In this document: positions 21,507-30,996 of the stretch, piece by piece
How positions within the stretch are numbered: the stretch's first letter is position 1
How the letters are laid out: each line of letters opens with the position of its first letter
NCBI GenBank assembly: GCA_029721435.1
Contig: CM056576.1
Span: forward strand, 71,813,876 to 71,877,875
Reading direction: 5' to 3'
Source: Gymnothorax reevesii
Lineage: Eukaryota > Chordata > Actinopteri > Anguilliformes > Muraenidae
Length of the DNA: 64,000 nt
Notes under the pieces: generated by a model
Databases searched by the model: none
What the model was told of the DNA's origin: nothing
Seen by the model: only the letters and a program-made list of their open reading frames with translations
Position numbers and translations under genes: made by a program

Positions 21507-21905
21507 TCAGGACAGCAGAACCGCGCGTGCCACGCACGGGGCGGAAACGTCCAGCTTATAAAAGCGGACAAAAGTGAGAGGCGAGGACCAACTCGCCGCT
21601 GCACAGATGTCCTGAACAGAAACTCCCCTGAATAAGGCCCAGGATGCGGCCAAGCCCCGAGTCGAGTGCGCCCGCATGCCCACAGGCGGCTGCAAACCCC
21701 GACACGTATAGGCCAAAGCAATCGCCTCCACCACCCAATGGGATAGGCGCTGCTTAGTGATAGGTTTTCCTTTATGAGGATTAGCCCAGGAGACGAACAG
21801 CTGATCGCTCCTCCTGAATCCCCTAGTCCTGTCCATGTACATGCGCACCGCACGGACTGGACATAACGCGTGCGACTGCTGCTCCGGTGACGACCGGTAT
21901 TTCCT
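21507..21905 (-). CDS. DIRS tyrosine recombinase, C-terminal part only
   Basis: The minus-strand frame reads ALCPVRAVRMYMDRTRGFRR near its start, then SKQ-like KQRLSHWVVEAIALAY, then RAHSTRGLAASWAL (the H-x-x-R box) and TFVRFYKLDV (with the nucleophile tyrosine). These are the last catalytic boxes of DIRS recombinases. The N-terminal half with the first arginine box is missing because of the internal deletion, whose junction lies at about 21890-21905. It overlaps the end of the Gag frame in a different frame. It would act on the element's circular DNA if complete. Confidence 0.82.
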   Translation of the reverse strand, partial: RKYRSSPEQQSHALCPVRAVRMYMDRTRGFRRSDQLFVSWANPHKGKPITKQRLSHWVVEAIALAYTCRGLQPPVGMRAHSTRGLAASWALFRGVSVQDICAAASWSSPLTFVRFYKLDVSAPCVARAVLLS

Positions 21906-22980
21906 CCCATGTAGCTGGGTCCTGAGTTAGCACAAAATCCTCGCACAACTCAGCCTGATAAGCCGTGAGCAGGGAGAGGACATTGAGCGCTCTGGCCGAA
22001 AGCGCAGCCGCCTTATACGCCTTCTCAGTCAAGGCTGACTGAAAACGGTCCGACTTGGACGGCATACTGGGGCTCCGGGAGGACACCGCTGACAGGCGGG
22101 GGTGAAGGTGCGCTGCCACGAGTGGCTCCATCGGAGGCATGCGGAGCAGACCCAGGCTCTCCATCGCCTCACAATCGAGGGACGAGGCACCGGGAACTAG
22201 GCTCCTGCTGCTATAAGGGCGGTCTTTCCAAGAGCGCGCAACCTCATCTAGCAGCTCCGGGAAGACGGGGAGAAGTTGTTTCGTCGCACTCTTAGCCAAG
22301 GGCAATTTCTTCCCCTCGTAGCGGGATCTGGTGGTCTCAGCTACGACAACGGGCCAGGGGATGTTCAGCCGGACAGCAGCGCGTTTGCACACGTCGAGCA
22401 TGTCGGAGCTGGGGAGAGGAGAAGCTGGTATGCTACTCTCATCTCCATCCCGAGAGGTGACGGAGGCCGCGGGCTGCGCGGGCTGCGCGGCCCGAGCCGG
22501 AGTAATGAAGACGTCGTCATCTTCCTCATCCTCTGATATGAGGAGTTCAGAGACGCCATCTTCATCGTCCCCATAGTCCAGTTCTAGGACGTCTTCCTCA
22601 CACGGGGGATCCGCGGCTAGGTCGAGCTGGGAGCCCCAGCTGGCGCTAGCCTCCGGAATCGCCGCCGTAGCGACCGCCAAATCCTGCTTGCCCTCGGCGG
22701 CAGCACCGTCGGAGGGGAGGAGGGGGTCGATTCCAGACAAGCTAGCCTGGCGGGCTAGCCGTCTGCGGAGACTTTTCGCTGTAAACACCGCGCAGTGTTG
22801 GCACGAGCCGGGAAGTTCGAAAGCCATACGGGCGTGTTCCAGCCCCAGGCAGCTCGAGCAGACCTGGTGTGGATCTTTACTCGAGATCTTGTTCCCACAG
22901 CGACAGGGACGGGTCCCGGAGTCTCCGTACCCCTTGGTATGGGGGTTTTGGGCCTCCATTCCTAGCCAGCTGGTGTGCAA
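21823..22980 (-). CDS. DIRS Gag-like ORF1 protein
   Basis: An open frame of 385 residues; the first ATG is at 22959, upstream of which only a TTG start is available. Near the N-terminus are paired cysteines (CRCGNK, then CSSCLGLEHA, then CQHC) followed by SLRRRLARQASLS. A long acidic and serine-rich middle follows (residues about 120-200). The C-terminal part has SDRFQSALTEKAYKAAALSA and ALNVLSLLTAYQAELCEDF, typical of DIRS ORF1 in fish. The last about 20 residues are read out of frame across the recombinase segment, so the natural C-terminus is lost. Gag would bind element RNA. The frame is otherwise intact over more than 1.1 kb. Confidence 0.85.
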   Translation of the reverse strand: MHTSWLGMEAQNPHTKGYGDSGTRPCRCGNKISSKDPHQVCSSCLGLEHARMAFELPGSCQHCAVFTAKSLRRRLARQASLSGIDPLLPSDGAAAEGKQDLAVATAAIPEASASWGSQLDLAADPPCEEDVLELDYGDDEDGVSELLISEDEEDDDVFITPARAAQPAQPAASVTSRDGDESSIPASPLPSSDMLDVCKRAAVRLNIPWPVVVAETTRSRYEGKKLPLAKSATKQLLPVFPELLDEVARSWKDRPYSSRSLVPGASSLDCEAMESLGLLRMPPMEPLVAAHLHPRLSAVSSRSPSMPSKSDRFQSALTEKAYKAAALSARALNVLSLLTAYQAELCEDFVLTQDPATWEEIPVVTGAAVARVMSSPCGAHVHGQD

Positions 22981-22996
22981 GCCGGGAGACGAGGCA

Positions 22997-23336
22997 GAAA
23001 ACCGAGAGGTAGCTGGTGTGCTAGCGCTCGGAGCTCGACGTGCCGTGGTGGGGCGTCGAGTGAAGAAAACCGAGAGGTAGCTGGTGTGCTAGCGCTCGGA
23101 GCTCGACGTGCCGTGGTGGGGCGTCGAGTGAAGAAAACCGAGAGGTAGCTGGTGTGCTAGCGCTCGGAGCTCGACGTGCCGTGGTGGGGCGTCGAGTGAA
23201 GAAAACCGAGAGGTAGCTGGTGTGCTAGCCTTCGGTACTCGACGTGCCGTGGTGAGGCGTCGAGTGAAGAAAACCGACAGGTAACTGGTGTGCTAGCCTT
23301 CGGTACTCGACGTGCCGTGGTGAGGCGTCGAGGACA
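22997..23336 (-). repeat. Five 68-bp tandem repeats in DIRS leader
   Basis: Five units start at 22997, 23065, 23133, 23201 and 23269, each beginning GAAAACCGA and containing GCTCGACGTGCCG or a close variant. The first three are nearly identical; the last two share other changes. They lie upstream of Gag on the minus strand, where such repeats could influence transcription. Confidence 0.95.
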
Positions 23337-23489
23337 GTGCTGACCAAGCCGTGTAGGGCGGGAGAGCACTGAGTCCGGTCTGGTGTGACCGACGAAGCAA
23401 AAAGGTATCCAAAACTAGTAGCGCCCGGCGACAGAAAATCCGTCTGTGGACAGTTCAGCTAACTAGCCCTGGACGCGAGATATGCTCCG

Positions 23490-23652
23490 AGTGAGAAGAG
23501 GTGTTTGAATGACGTGGTGCCGTCCGCATGAGCTATTTAAGGTGGGTGTACCACCTGGGCGGACGGACACGTTCACCAGCCAATCAGGATTGGCGTAATG
23601 AGATTAATGCTTCTGAGGCTGCAGCGAGGCGTGCATCCCATAGTGAGACATC
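23490..23652. repeat. DIRS right inverted terminal repeat
   Basis: Reverse complement of 21146-21314. The element continues to 23676 with the segment matched by the internal complementary region. Confidence 0.9.
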
Positions 23653-23676
23653 GAGCGAAATATTATGAAAGAGAAC

Positions 23677-23978
23677 CTGCTTTGACACGAAAACTGAACC
23701 GTTAACCATACTTGCGCTACCATCATTCCCAGCTCGTTATCTAACTTTATAGCAACACAGTTTGGATCTAAGCGTTTGGCTGTCTCAGACAGCCATTTCA
23801 TTCATGGATAATGACGACATAACACTGAGACAGCAAATAGGTCTTGTGACATAAACAAAAACACTGCTTTTTAAAAGTTCCCTGCCAACTTAAATAGTGT
23901 GAAATTCGTGGGCAATGTAATACTAGATGCTACAAGCTAGCTGAGGTGGTTTGTCTCTCACAGAGATGAACAGGGTGC
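23677..23978. other. Intergenic, no gene seen
   Basis: Short non-coding stretch. Nothing recognised. Confidence 0.5.
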
Positions 23979-24248
23979 TTATTTCATGATGGCTATTAAG
24001 TAGATATGAAAATCTGTAGGGAGTAGTGCTACAACATTAGTTCTTTTCAAAAAACTAACCAAACATTCATCTTGTTGTGGACGTAAGTCGCTGATACCCG
24101 GGATTTTCTTCACGACAGAGCAAATGGCCTCCAATGTATTGATGTCTGTAGCCATTGTTGATTTCGGCGACTGCAATTTCAAACTTCGCGCAGTGGCTAC
24201 ATCATGGCTCTCGGCTGGTTCGGCATATTTTCTGCGGATGGTAAACAA
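23979..24248 (-). pseudogene. RecQ-like helicase N-terminal fragment
   Basis: The minus-strand frame contains LRPQQDECLVSFLKRTNVVA followed by LLPTDF. This matches the Q motif and the start of the Walker A region of RecQ-type helicases, in which LLPTGFGKS is usual. Here the glycine is replaced and similarity ends at once, so ATP binding is lost. Such RecQ-like reading frames are repeated in teleost genomes; whether this came from a host gene or a mobile element is unknown. Confidence 0.45.
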
Positions 24249-24508
24249 GGCAGAGCTCCGAGTGATCAGACTGAGTACTGAAGCGTTATGAAATCAAGCG
24301 AAAGTACAAAGGCTGGCGGAGTCAGGTTAGGTCTAAAGATCCTCCGCCCCACTCAGCAGTTTAACTCATTGAGCCAACTGTTAAAAATGTGTTGGGCCGT
24401 TGGCTCCGCCCAGGGAGGAACTGGCATTCCTTAAGTACAATGGCATTAAAGTGTTTTATAGCCTCTCGCTGGGATTATTCTGGGTAGTGCCGTGACAGCT
24501 CACAGTAA

Positions 24509-25607
24509 TCATATAAGGTTCTTCTGTTGGGTGGGCTCCGTGTTAGCATTAGCACTGTTCACAATTCTTTCAGACAGAATCACCTTATTAGGAGAAACCA
24601 GTGATTTCCGCATCTTCTCCAACAGCTCAGCCATGTGTAAAAGGTTTTCCCCAGGGAAGCTTTCCACCTGCACATTAGTCTTCTGACGACGAGGGATCCT
24701 CGAAAGGTTTGAGTCACCCAGGAGGACAACTGGTTTACGAACACGTACCTGCCAAGTAGTACTTTTGTTTTGTTTTACCATGGCATATTTTATGGGCTCC
24801 CAACAGTCAGGGCCATGCCCAAAAAGCAGATTCTGACTACGTAGCGACAACTTATTTTTCCTTCCTAATACCAGCGATACGGCTGCAAGGGGACTGGTCG
24901 GCACGGGAGACAGAACAGTTATAAGAGAACTGTTCGCTACTGAGTGTGGAGTGACTACGGTTGCGATAACGGAAGTGGAAGGGGAGGGCACGGGCCCAGG
25001 GACCGTGGAGTACACCAAAATGGGGCTGTGCAGTGGGCTCTTAATTGTACTGCGCGAACAGGGACTAACGACCCCGGGAGTTGAAGGCAATGGAAGAGGT
25101 TGAATACCCTCCGACTGGCCTAGTAACCAAGGCTGGATCGAGATTGAGCTACAGGGCAAAATTTGTGGTCAACTGCAATTTAGGGATGAGTCCGGTTTAA
25201 GGGGGTTTTTTTTGGGGGGGGGTACAAGACCCCTTAGAGACCTGATGACTGAGGGCGAACGGACGAGGAGAATGGAAGGGGCCAGCAGTCAGAGCTGTGG
25301 AAGAACCTGGATGAGGAGAGTGAACGGGGTCAACTGTCTGAGCTATGGGAGGACCAGTGGTAGGGAAAATGGGTGATGTTGGGTGTTTAAATGTGTTGCT
25401 AATTTTCGTCCAGGAGGGTTTGGTGGGGCCATCAATGCCGGAGTTAAATGAATCAGTAATATTGGTCATAGATGGTCGCGGTTGTTTCGATCTAGAGTGA
25501 GGTGGTTGATGCTTCCCAGCGTGAGAGGAATCAGTCGGGCTAGCGTTGTTAACAAAAAGCTTGGCCTGCAGCATTTCAATGGACAAATTTAGTAAGTTTT
25601 CTACCAT
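24509..25607 (-). pseudogene. SGNH-hydrolase-like retroelement ORF relic
   Basis: Two minus-strand frames (25607-25197 and 25159-24509) form one relic: a serine/proline-rich N-terminal part, then KPVVLLGDSNLSRIP with the GDS nucleophile motif, then VQVESFPGENLLHMAELLEK. This is an SGNH/esterase fold start. The C-terminal part with the catalytic Asp-His block is missing. SGNH/esterase domains occur in ORF1 of L2/CR1 LINEs and in some vertebrate Ngaro elements, so the source is one of these. The break between the two frames and the truncated end show that it is inactive. Confidence 0.55.
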
Positions 25608-26574
25608 ATCGAGTTCTAGCCCATCTGAGGGCTCTTTCTAATGCAACAGGTTGAAAAGCACCCCAGTCCTGATGCATAGTTTGTGCAAGATTGCGATAAT
25701 GATCTCAAAGGGCTAATATATTCTCCTTCATCCATCTTTTGGTATTAGTCAATACTCTAGCTGTAATGATTGTTATGATTCTGTTGTGCCTGACCATGTT
25801 TTCGTGATGACTCTGATTCCAAGCCAGTTTTTTTGATCAGTCCATGTCATGTTTTATATTTTGCCTGTCTGTCTTTGTTATGTCCTTTGCCTGTCATTTC
25901 CCATATTCACAGTTTAGATTATCATTCTGGTTTTGTATTTTTCATGCCCTGCATTCCACATTGTCTCCCCTGTCTGGTCATATGTGATGTAACAGTTTTA
26001 TTCCCCAGTCTTGTGTGCCACGCTTTCAGGTGATTTCATAGTTTCTGGGTTTCCAAACATTCCTTCCAATCTTGTTTGCTTCCTTCGCCTTGCTGTTCTA
26101 TCTTTACTAACAAATACTAACAGTTTATTATTTTAGATAAATTACTAACACTAACTAACATTGTTCATAGTACTAACTTACTAACAAGCACTAGGGATTG
26201 TATAGCTGCACATTACTAATTGACTAACAAGCGCTCAGCACTTGCTCTGGTCTCCACCCCTTGCCTTTACTCAATTTACTTTGCAGTGCTTCTGCGGATT
26301 CTCCACACCTAGTTAATCACTGTTCTGCCCCTCACTCTGCACACTTTAGAATTCCCTAACCGGAGTCTCTGTTTGTCATAGGTTGTCTGTGTGATCCCTG
26401 TCCACGTTTTGGCTTTCGCCAATTTCATGTGGTTAGGAACTTCCTCTTGTTCACTCCTTTGTTAATTAGTCTGATCCAGCTCACCTGTTCCCTATTGTAG
26501 CATGTGACTTCCCGTTAGTATATTTAAGCAGTCATTTCAGAATGTTTATCCTGTGCTGTGATCGTTTATGCCTC
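25608..26574. other. Non-coding, probable LTR remnant
   Basis: Pyrimidine-rich sequence with many ACTAAC phrases (26105-26230) and a TATATTTAAG box near 26519, in the style of a teleost LTR, but no boundaries were found. Confidence 0.4.
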
Positions 26575-26690
26575 GTACTCTTTGTGTTATACTTCTGACT
26601 GGAATGTCCTAGATTTTGATTTTGGCTTAGTCTTTGATATTCCTGTGCTCGTGTATCGTACCTGTTTTGCCTGACCCTGAGTTTTGTATT
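26575..26690 (+). repeat. Repeat related to 31020-31115
   Basis: The phrases TTTTGGCTTAGTCTTTGATA, CCTGTGCTCGTGTA and CCTGAGTTTTGTATTTG have close partners at 31020-31115, so both sides of the gypsy element carry copies of another, older LTR-like repeat. Confidence 0.6.
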
Positions 26691-26826
26691 TGTGATGGGT
26701 GCTGGAAGTGGATGCCAAGAGCAGCGGCGAGAAATAAAAGGCAACACTCCCAGCCTGCGGAGAGACTAAAAAGAGATAGAAATAACGAGACCCGCGCTAC
26801 TAACGGACCTGACGCCGTCCATGGTA

Positions 26827-27593
26827 GAAAACAGGCGAGCTCGAGGAAAACAAAAGAAGAGGGAAATAAACCAAAGATTCGCTTTGCTCACCAACACTAT
26901 TCCTGTTATGGGTTTGTTATGGCCCCAATTTGTTATAAAATATATGACAGCAAGGGATGACAGACAAAATTTTAAAACTTAAACAGATTTAATTAAACAA
27001 ACTAATCTACTATCTACTCTACTGACCAAGATTGATATATACAAGAAAAAAAATATTTACAGTCCCTTGAGATGGGGTTGCTTGGTGATCCTGGGTCAGG
27101 AAAATGCTCCAACACAGGCAGAAATCCACTAAAAACTTCACAGGTCTTGAAAAGAGTGAATCCTTCTCCTAGCAATTTCTCCGACTACTTTACTCTCTCT
27201 TAATTTCTCTCCTTTTATAATCTTTTGCAGCCCCCTCCCACATGTGGACTTTCTCTGGGACTTTCCCTCTCAGACATGCCCAGGACATGCCTAACCCTAG
27301 CTCCAGACTGGGCGTTACAAAAAAAAGTCAATACTGCCATCTAGTGGCTGTTTTTTTCCCATTAGCTATGCAACTAAGTCCATGACAATACTCTCTCTAG
27401 AGACTTTACCGGCTAAAGCGGCACAGAAACACTGACACTCTAGCAACAGGAGCGAAGCGAAATAGGAGCTAAAATAGAGTCCGGGCCACGCCCCCAATCA
27501 ATGCCAGCTGGCCCAGGAATCCGTTAGGGAGCAAAAGATATCGTAACGGACGAGAGCAACAAAGAATGCTCTCAATACCTCCAAACCATGGCA
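26827..27593 (-). repeat. Gypsy 3' LTR (interrupted)
   Basis: Same sequence as 30691-30996 once the nested 26911-27366 insert is ignored (about 310 bp net). Substitutions are frequent, so the element is old. Confidence 0.85.
26911..27366 (-). mobile_element. Nested solo LTR of the Gmr1-type family
   Basis: Read on the minus strand this segment follows the LTR at 53708-54203: the start has CCACTAGATGGCAGTATT, then CATGTCCTGGGCATGTCTG, and the end has ACAAATTGGGGCCATAACA in close form. It splits the gypsy LTR just after TTATG and the LTR resumes with TATGCAAC, consistent with a 4-bp TATG duplication. It is clearly more diverged from the 53.7-kb LTRs than they are from each other, so it is an older insertion. 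Confidence 0.8.
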
Positions 27594-27659
27594 GGACCCC
27601 CCCCCACTCTAAGGGACAGCTCCAGAAGTCCCCAAGGAACCTCGCAAACGGAACTCAGA

Positions 27660-29880
27660 AATTAGCGAGGGGTCCAGAATATCCCGCAGCGCTCCTCGGG
27701 ACCATATCTCTCCAGTCCACGAGGAACTGGACCCCACGACCTACACGAGACTCAGCCAGAATGCGCCGGACGGTGTAAACAGACCCCCCTCAACCATTCG
27801 TGGTGGCGGCAGGGGTGTGTCGGCAGGTGCCAAGACGCTAGTGCTAACCAGCTTAATCTGAGAGACATGGAATGACGGATGTATGCGTAAAGATCTCGGG
27901 ACCTTCAACTGGACCGTGACCGGGTTGATCTTCCGCACTATTTTGAACGGACTAATATAGCGGGGCGCCAGTTTCCGGGATTCTACTTTCAACGGGAGGT
28001 CCCGGGTAGACAGCCATACTCTCTGCCCAACCCAATAAGATGGGGCCAAACGACGCCTTCTATCGGTGATAGATTTTTGTTTGCGCCTCGATCGCAACAG
28101 AGAAGAACGGGCCTTATTCCAAACCGATCGACAGCAACGAATAAAATGGTTGACTGAAGGAACCTCGGAATCGTTCTCAGTCTCAGGAAACAGTGGGGGT
28201 TGGTAACCCACCTGAGCCTCAAATGGGGAAAGACCCGTGGAGGAATTACTCAGTGAGTAATGTGAATATTCTGCTCGAGCTAAAAATTGACTCCACGACG
28301 AGGGATTATCCGACGCCAAACATCGAAGAGTGTTTTCAAGAGACTGATTAGTCTGTTCCGTCTGCCCATTGGTCTCCGGATGAAACCCAGAAGAGGGACT
28401 CACAGTGGCCCCCAACTGCCTACAAAATGCCCGCCAGAATCTGGCAGTTAACTGAGGGCCTCGGTCAGAGACGACATCCTGCGGAAGCCCATGCAACCGG
28501 AACACATTGTTCACCACAAGTCTCCCGCGCCAAAGGAAGCTTGGGCAGCGCGACAAAATGAGCCGCTTCAGAAAAACGGTCAACCGTGACCAAAATGACC
28601 TTGTTGCCGTCAGATACAGGCAGCCCAGTAACAAAATCTAATGCGATATGCGTCCAAGAGCGCATGGGAACAGGCAAAGGTTGCAGCAGACCAGAGGGAG
28701 GGAGGTGGGAAGTCTTATTTCTGGAACATGTGCCACAAGCTGCAACAAACTCCCGAATGTCTCGGATCATTCTGGACCACCAAAAACGTTGGGCCAGGAA
28801 CTGCTTGGTCCGATGGACCCCCGGGTGCCCAGCCAAGTGGGAAGAATGTCCCCACTGCAGGACCTGTGGCCCAACTGTAGACCTGTGGCCCAACTGGCTC
28901 TGGGGTAGGATCATGGTCTGAACGATCGTAGATCTGTGACAGGGCGTCAGGCTTAATATTTTTAGAGCCTGGGTGGTAGGTCAGGGTAAAATCAAAACGG
29001 TTAAAGAATAATGATCTCCACGCTTGCCGGGAATTACGCCGCTTAGTCTGCTGAATATATTGGAGGTTTTTATGGTCGGTCAATACCACAAAAGGGTGTT
29101 CAGCTCCCTCCAACCAGTGGCGCTACTCCTCGAGCGCCAGCTTGATCGCCAATAACTCCCGGTCACCAATACTATAATCTCGTTCCACGGCGGACAAAGA
29201 CTGGGAGAAGTATGCGCATGGGTGAAGCTTATTATCCCAACGAGGGCACTGGGATAAAATAGCACCCACGCACACCTCCGATGCATCTACCTCCACAACA
29301 TATGGGAGGGAGGGAGGGATTGGGCAAAACCAAAATAGGCTCTGAGCTAAAACGTTTCTTTAATTCCTGAAAGGCAGTATCAGCTGCAGGAGAGCAATAA
29401 AAAACTGAGGACGTATTCTTCTTTGTGAGCGCAATAATGGGGGCAGCAACCGCGCTAAAATTACGGATAAACTTCCTGTAAAAATTTGCAAAGCCCAGAA
29501 AGCGTTGAACCTCTTTAACATTCTGTGACGCAGGCCAATTCTTGACTGCAGCCACCTTGTCCGGGTCCATCCACACCGACCCCTTAGAAACTGTAAATCC
29601 CAAGAATGAGACAGTTTGGGAATGAAAAACACAGTTTTTCAAGTTTGGCATTGAGAAGGGCTTCAAGCACACGTCTGACGTGTTGTTTGTGCTCTGAGAG
29701 TGTTGAAGAAAAAATCTAAATGTTGTCAAGATAAACTAAGACAAATTTCTTCAACATCTCTCGAAGCACGTCGTTGACGAATGCCTGGAACACCGAGGGG
29801 GCGTTAACAAGCCCAAACGGTAAGACCAAATATTCGTAATACCTGTCAAGTGTGTTAAAAGCCATTTTCCATTCGTCCCC
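27660..29880 (-). pseudogene. Gypsy Pol relic (RT, RNase H, integrase, chromodomain)
   Basis: [22 protein letters not shown] at about 29850-29790, then VYLDN followed by a stop at about 29730; the family has two aspartates here, so the active site is lost. FLGFANFYRKFIRNFSAVAA follows. RNase [14 protein letters not shown] near 29090. Integrase: the zinc-binding [14 protein letters not shown] and CGTCSRNK (about 28840-28720), catalytic blocks [18 protein letters not shown] and [11 protein letters not shown]. The C-terminal [11 protein letters not shown] and QFLVDW near 27775-27690 are a chromodomain. Frameshifts occur near 29230, 28500-28600 and 27785. RT copies RNA to DNA and integrase inserts it. 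Confidence 0.85.
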
Positions 29881-29899
29881 CTCCCGAATGGGAATTAAA

Positions 29900-30760
29900 T
29901 TAAACTATCAATGTGCATGGGCTCAATGGGGTACAACCTTCAGTGTGTGAAATAATAGCCGTACACTCGCCACTAGCAACTTTAGCCCCATTGTCAGCCA
30001 GCGGCAAGCTGTTGAGCTTCTCCCTGTAGCGTTCGAGTATGTGGTTGTCAATTCGCACAGCTGTACAAACTAAAGAGTCTAAAGTCGAACAGGATTCTAA
30101 AGTAGCCAACGCGTCCTTTATCTCCTCGGTAAGGGCATGGCTGAATACAGTCATAAGAGGAGCCTCCAGCCAGCCTGTCTCTGTGGCCAGAAAGCGAAAA
30201 GCAATAGAAAATTCAGCCGCGCTTTCTTTGCCCTGTTTAAGGTGCATTAAACGCGTGGCTGGGTCTTGACCACAGATGTCGAAAACAGACACTATATCCC
30301 TAACAAGGGCCTCTACAGAATTTACGACTGGTGAATTAGATCTAATTAGTGGGCCGACCCAATTGAGCGCTCTGCCAGCCAACAGGGATAATATAAATGC
30401 AACCCGAGAATCCTCATTAACAAAACGTGATGGCTGAGCCTTAAAAAATATCTTGCACTGGGCAATAAAAGCCTTACACTTTCTTGCCTCGTCACTATAT
30501 CTTTGGGGCAGTTGTAACTCAGGTTCTCGGGGAGAATGTATGGATGGTGTTTCTGCAACTTTCTCTGAATCTTGCAACGTTAGAGATTTAATACTCTCAG
30601 CTCTGCTGATTCTGAAGAGTGGTCTCTTGCAGGTGTAGTCTCTCAACAAGTTCAGATCGTTGATTGCAAAATCCTGAAAGTGATTTAGCGAAAACAGGCG
30701 AGCTCGAGGAAAACAAAAGAAAAGGGAAATAAATGCAAGATTCCCTTTGCTCACTAACAC
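29900..30760 (-). pseudogene. Gypsy Gag relic
   Basis: Open for 286 residues: FIAQCKIFFKAQPSRFVNED, then ALNWVGPLIRSNSP, then FRFLATETGWLEAPLMTVF, the capsid of Sushi-type chromodomain elements. The nucleocapsid zinc knuckle is missing, because the internal deletion at about 29890 cuts the frame and joins it to RT. The first half of the frame reads into the 5' leader, so the true start is internal. Confidence 0.8.
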
Positions 30761-30996
30761 TATTCCTGTTATGCAACTAAGTACCTGACAATACTCTCTC
30801 TAGAGACCTTACTGGCTAAAGCGGCAAAGAAACACTGACACTCTAGCAATGGGAGCAAGGCGAAATAGGAGCTTAAATAGAGTCCGGGCCACGCCCTCAA
30901 TCAATGCCAGCTGGCTCAGGAATACGATAAGGAGCAAACGATATCGTCCCGGACGATAGCAACAAAGAAAGCTCTCAATACCTCCAAACCATGACA
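30691..30996 (-). repeat. Gypsy 5' LTR
   Basis: A 306-bp copy, minus-strand start TGTCATGGTTTGGAGG at 30996, without the nested insert. Confidence 0.85.

Larger units (their letters stand above)
21098..23676 (-). mobile_element. Internally deleted DIRS retrotransposon
   Basis: On the minus strand the order is: terminal repeat, leader with tandem 68-bp repeats, Gag-like ORF, tyrosine recombinase C-terminal part, internal complementary region, terminal repeat. The internal complementary region (21338-21433) is complementary to both outer ends: its left half pairs with 21098-21155, and its right half pairs with the right end up to 23676. The two ends overlap there by three bases (AAC), which is the expected circle-junction structure of DIRS elements. 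Between Gag and recombinase the RT, RNase H and methylase-like region is missing, so the copy is non-autonomous. There is no target duplication, as expected. Confidence 0.9.
26827..30996 (-). mobile_element. Chromodomain gypsy LTR retrotransposon, dead
   Basis: Two LTR copies (26827-27593 and 30691-30996) share GAAAACAGGCGAGCTCGAGG at one end and CCTCCAAACCATG near the other. On the minus strand the interior reads Gag, RT, RNase H, integrase, chromodomain, the usual Ty3/gypsy order. A G-run next to the left LTR (27594-27604 region) serves as polypurine tract. A deletion at about 29890 removes the end of Gag, the protease and the start of RT. The left LTR is enlarged by a nested solo LTR. No target duplication was found, so the flanks may be rearranged. 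Confidence 0.88.

Noticed and set aside
22276..22576. Plus-strand frames of 81-86 codons
   Set aside because: Shadows of the DIRS Gag frame on the minus strand.
22997..23336. Regular repeats that might suggest a CRISPR array
   Set aside because: The units are contiguous 68-bp tandem copies without unique spacers and lie inside a eukaryotic retrotransposon.
28586..28921. Three overlapping plus-strand frames
   Set aside because: They are shadows of the gypsy integrase coding sequence on the minus strand.
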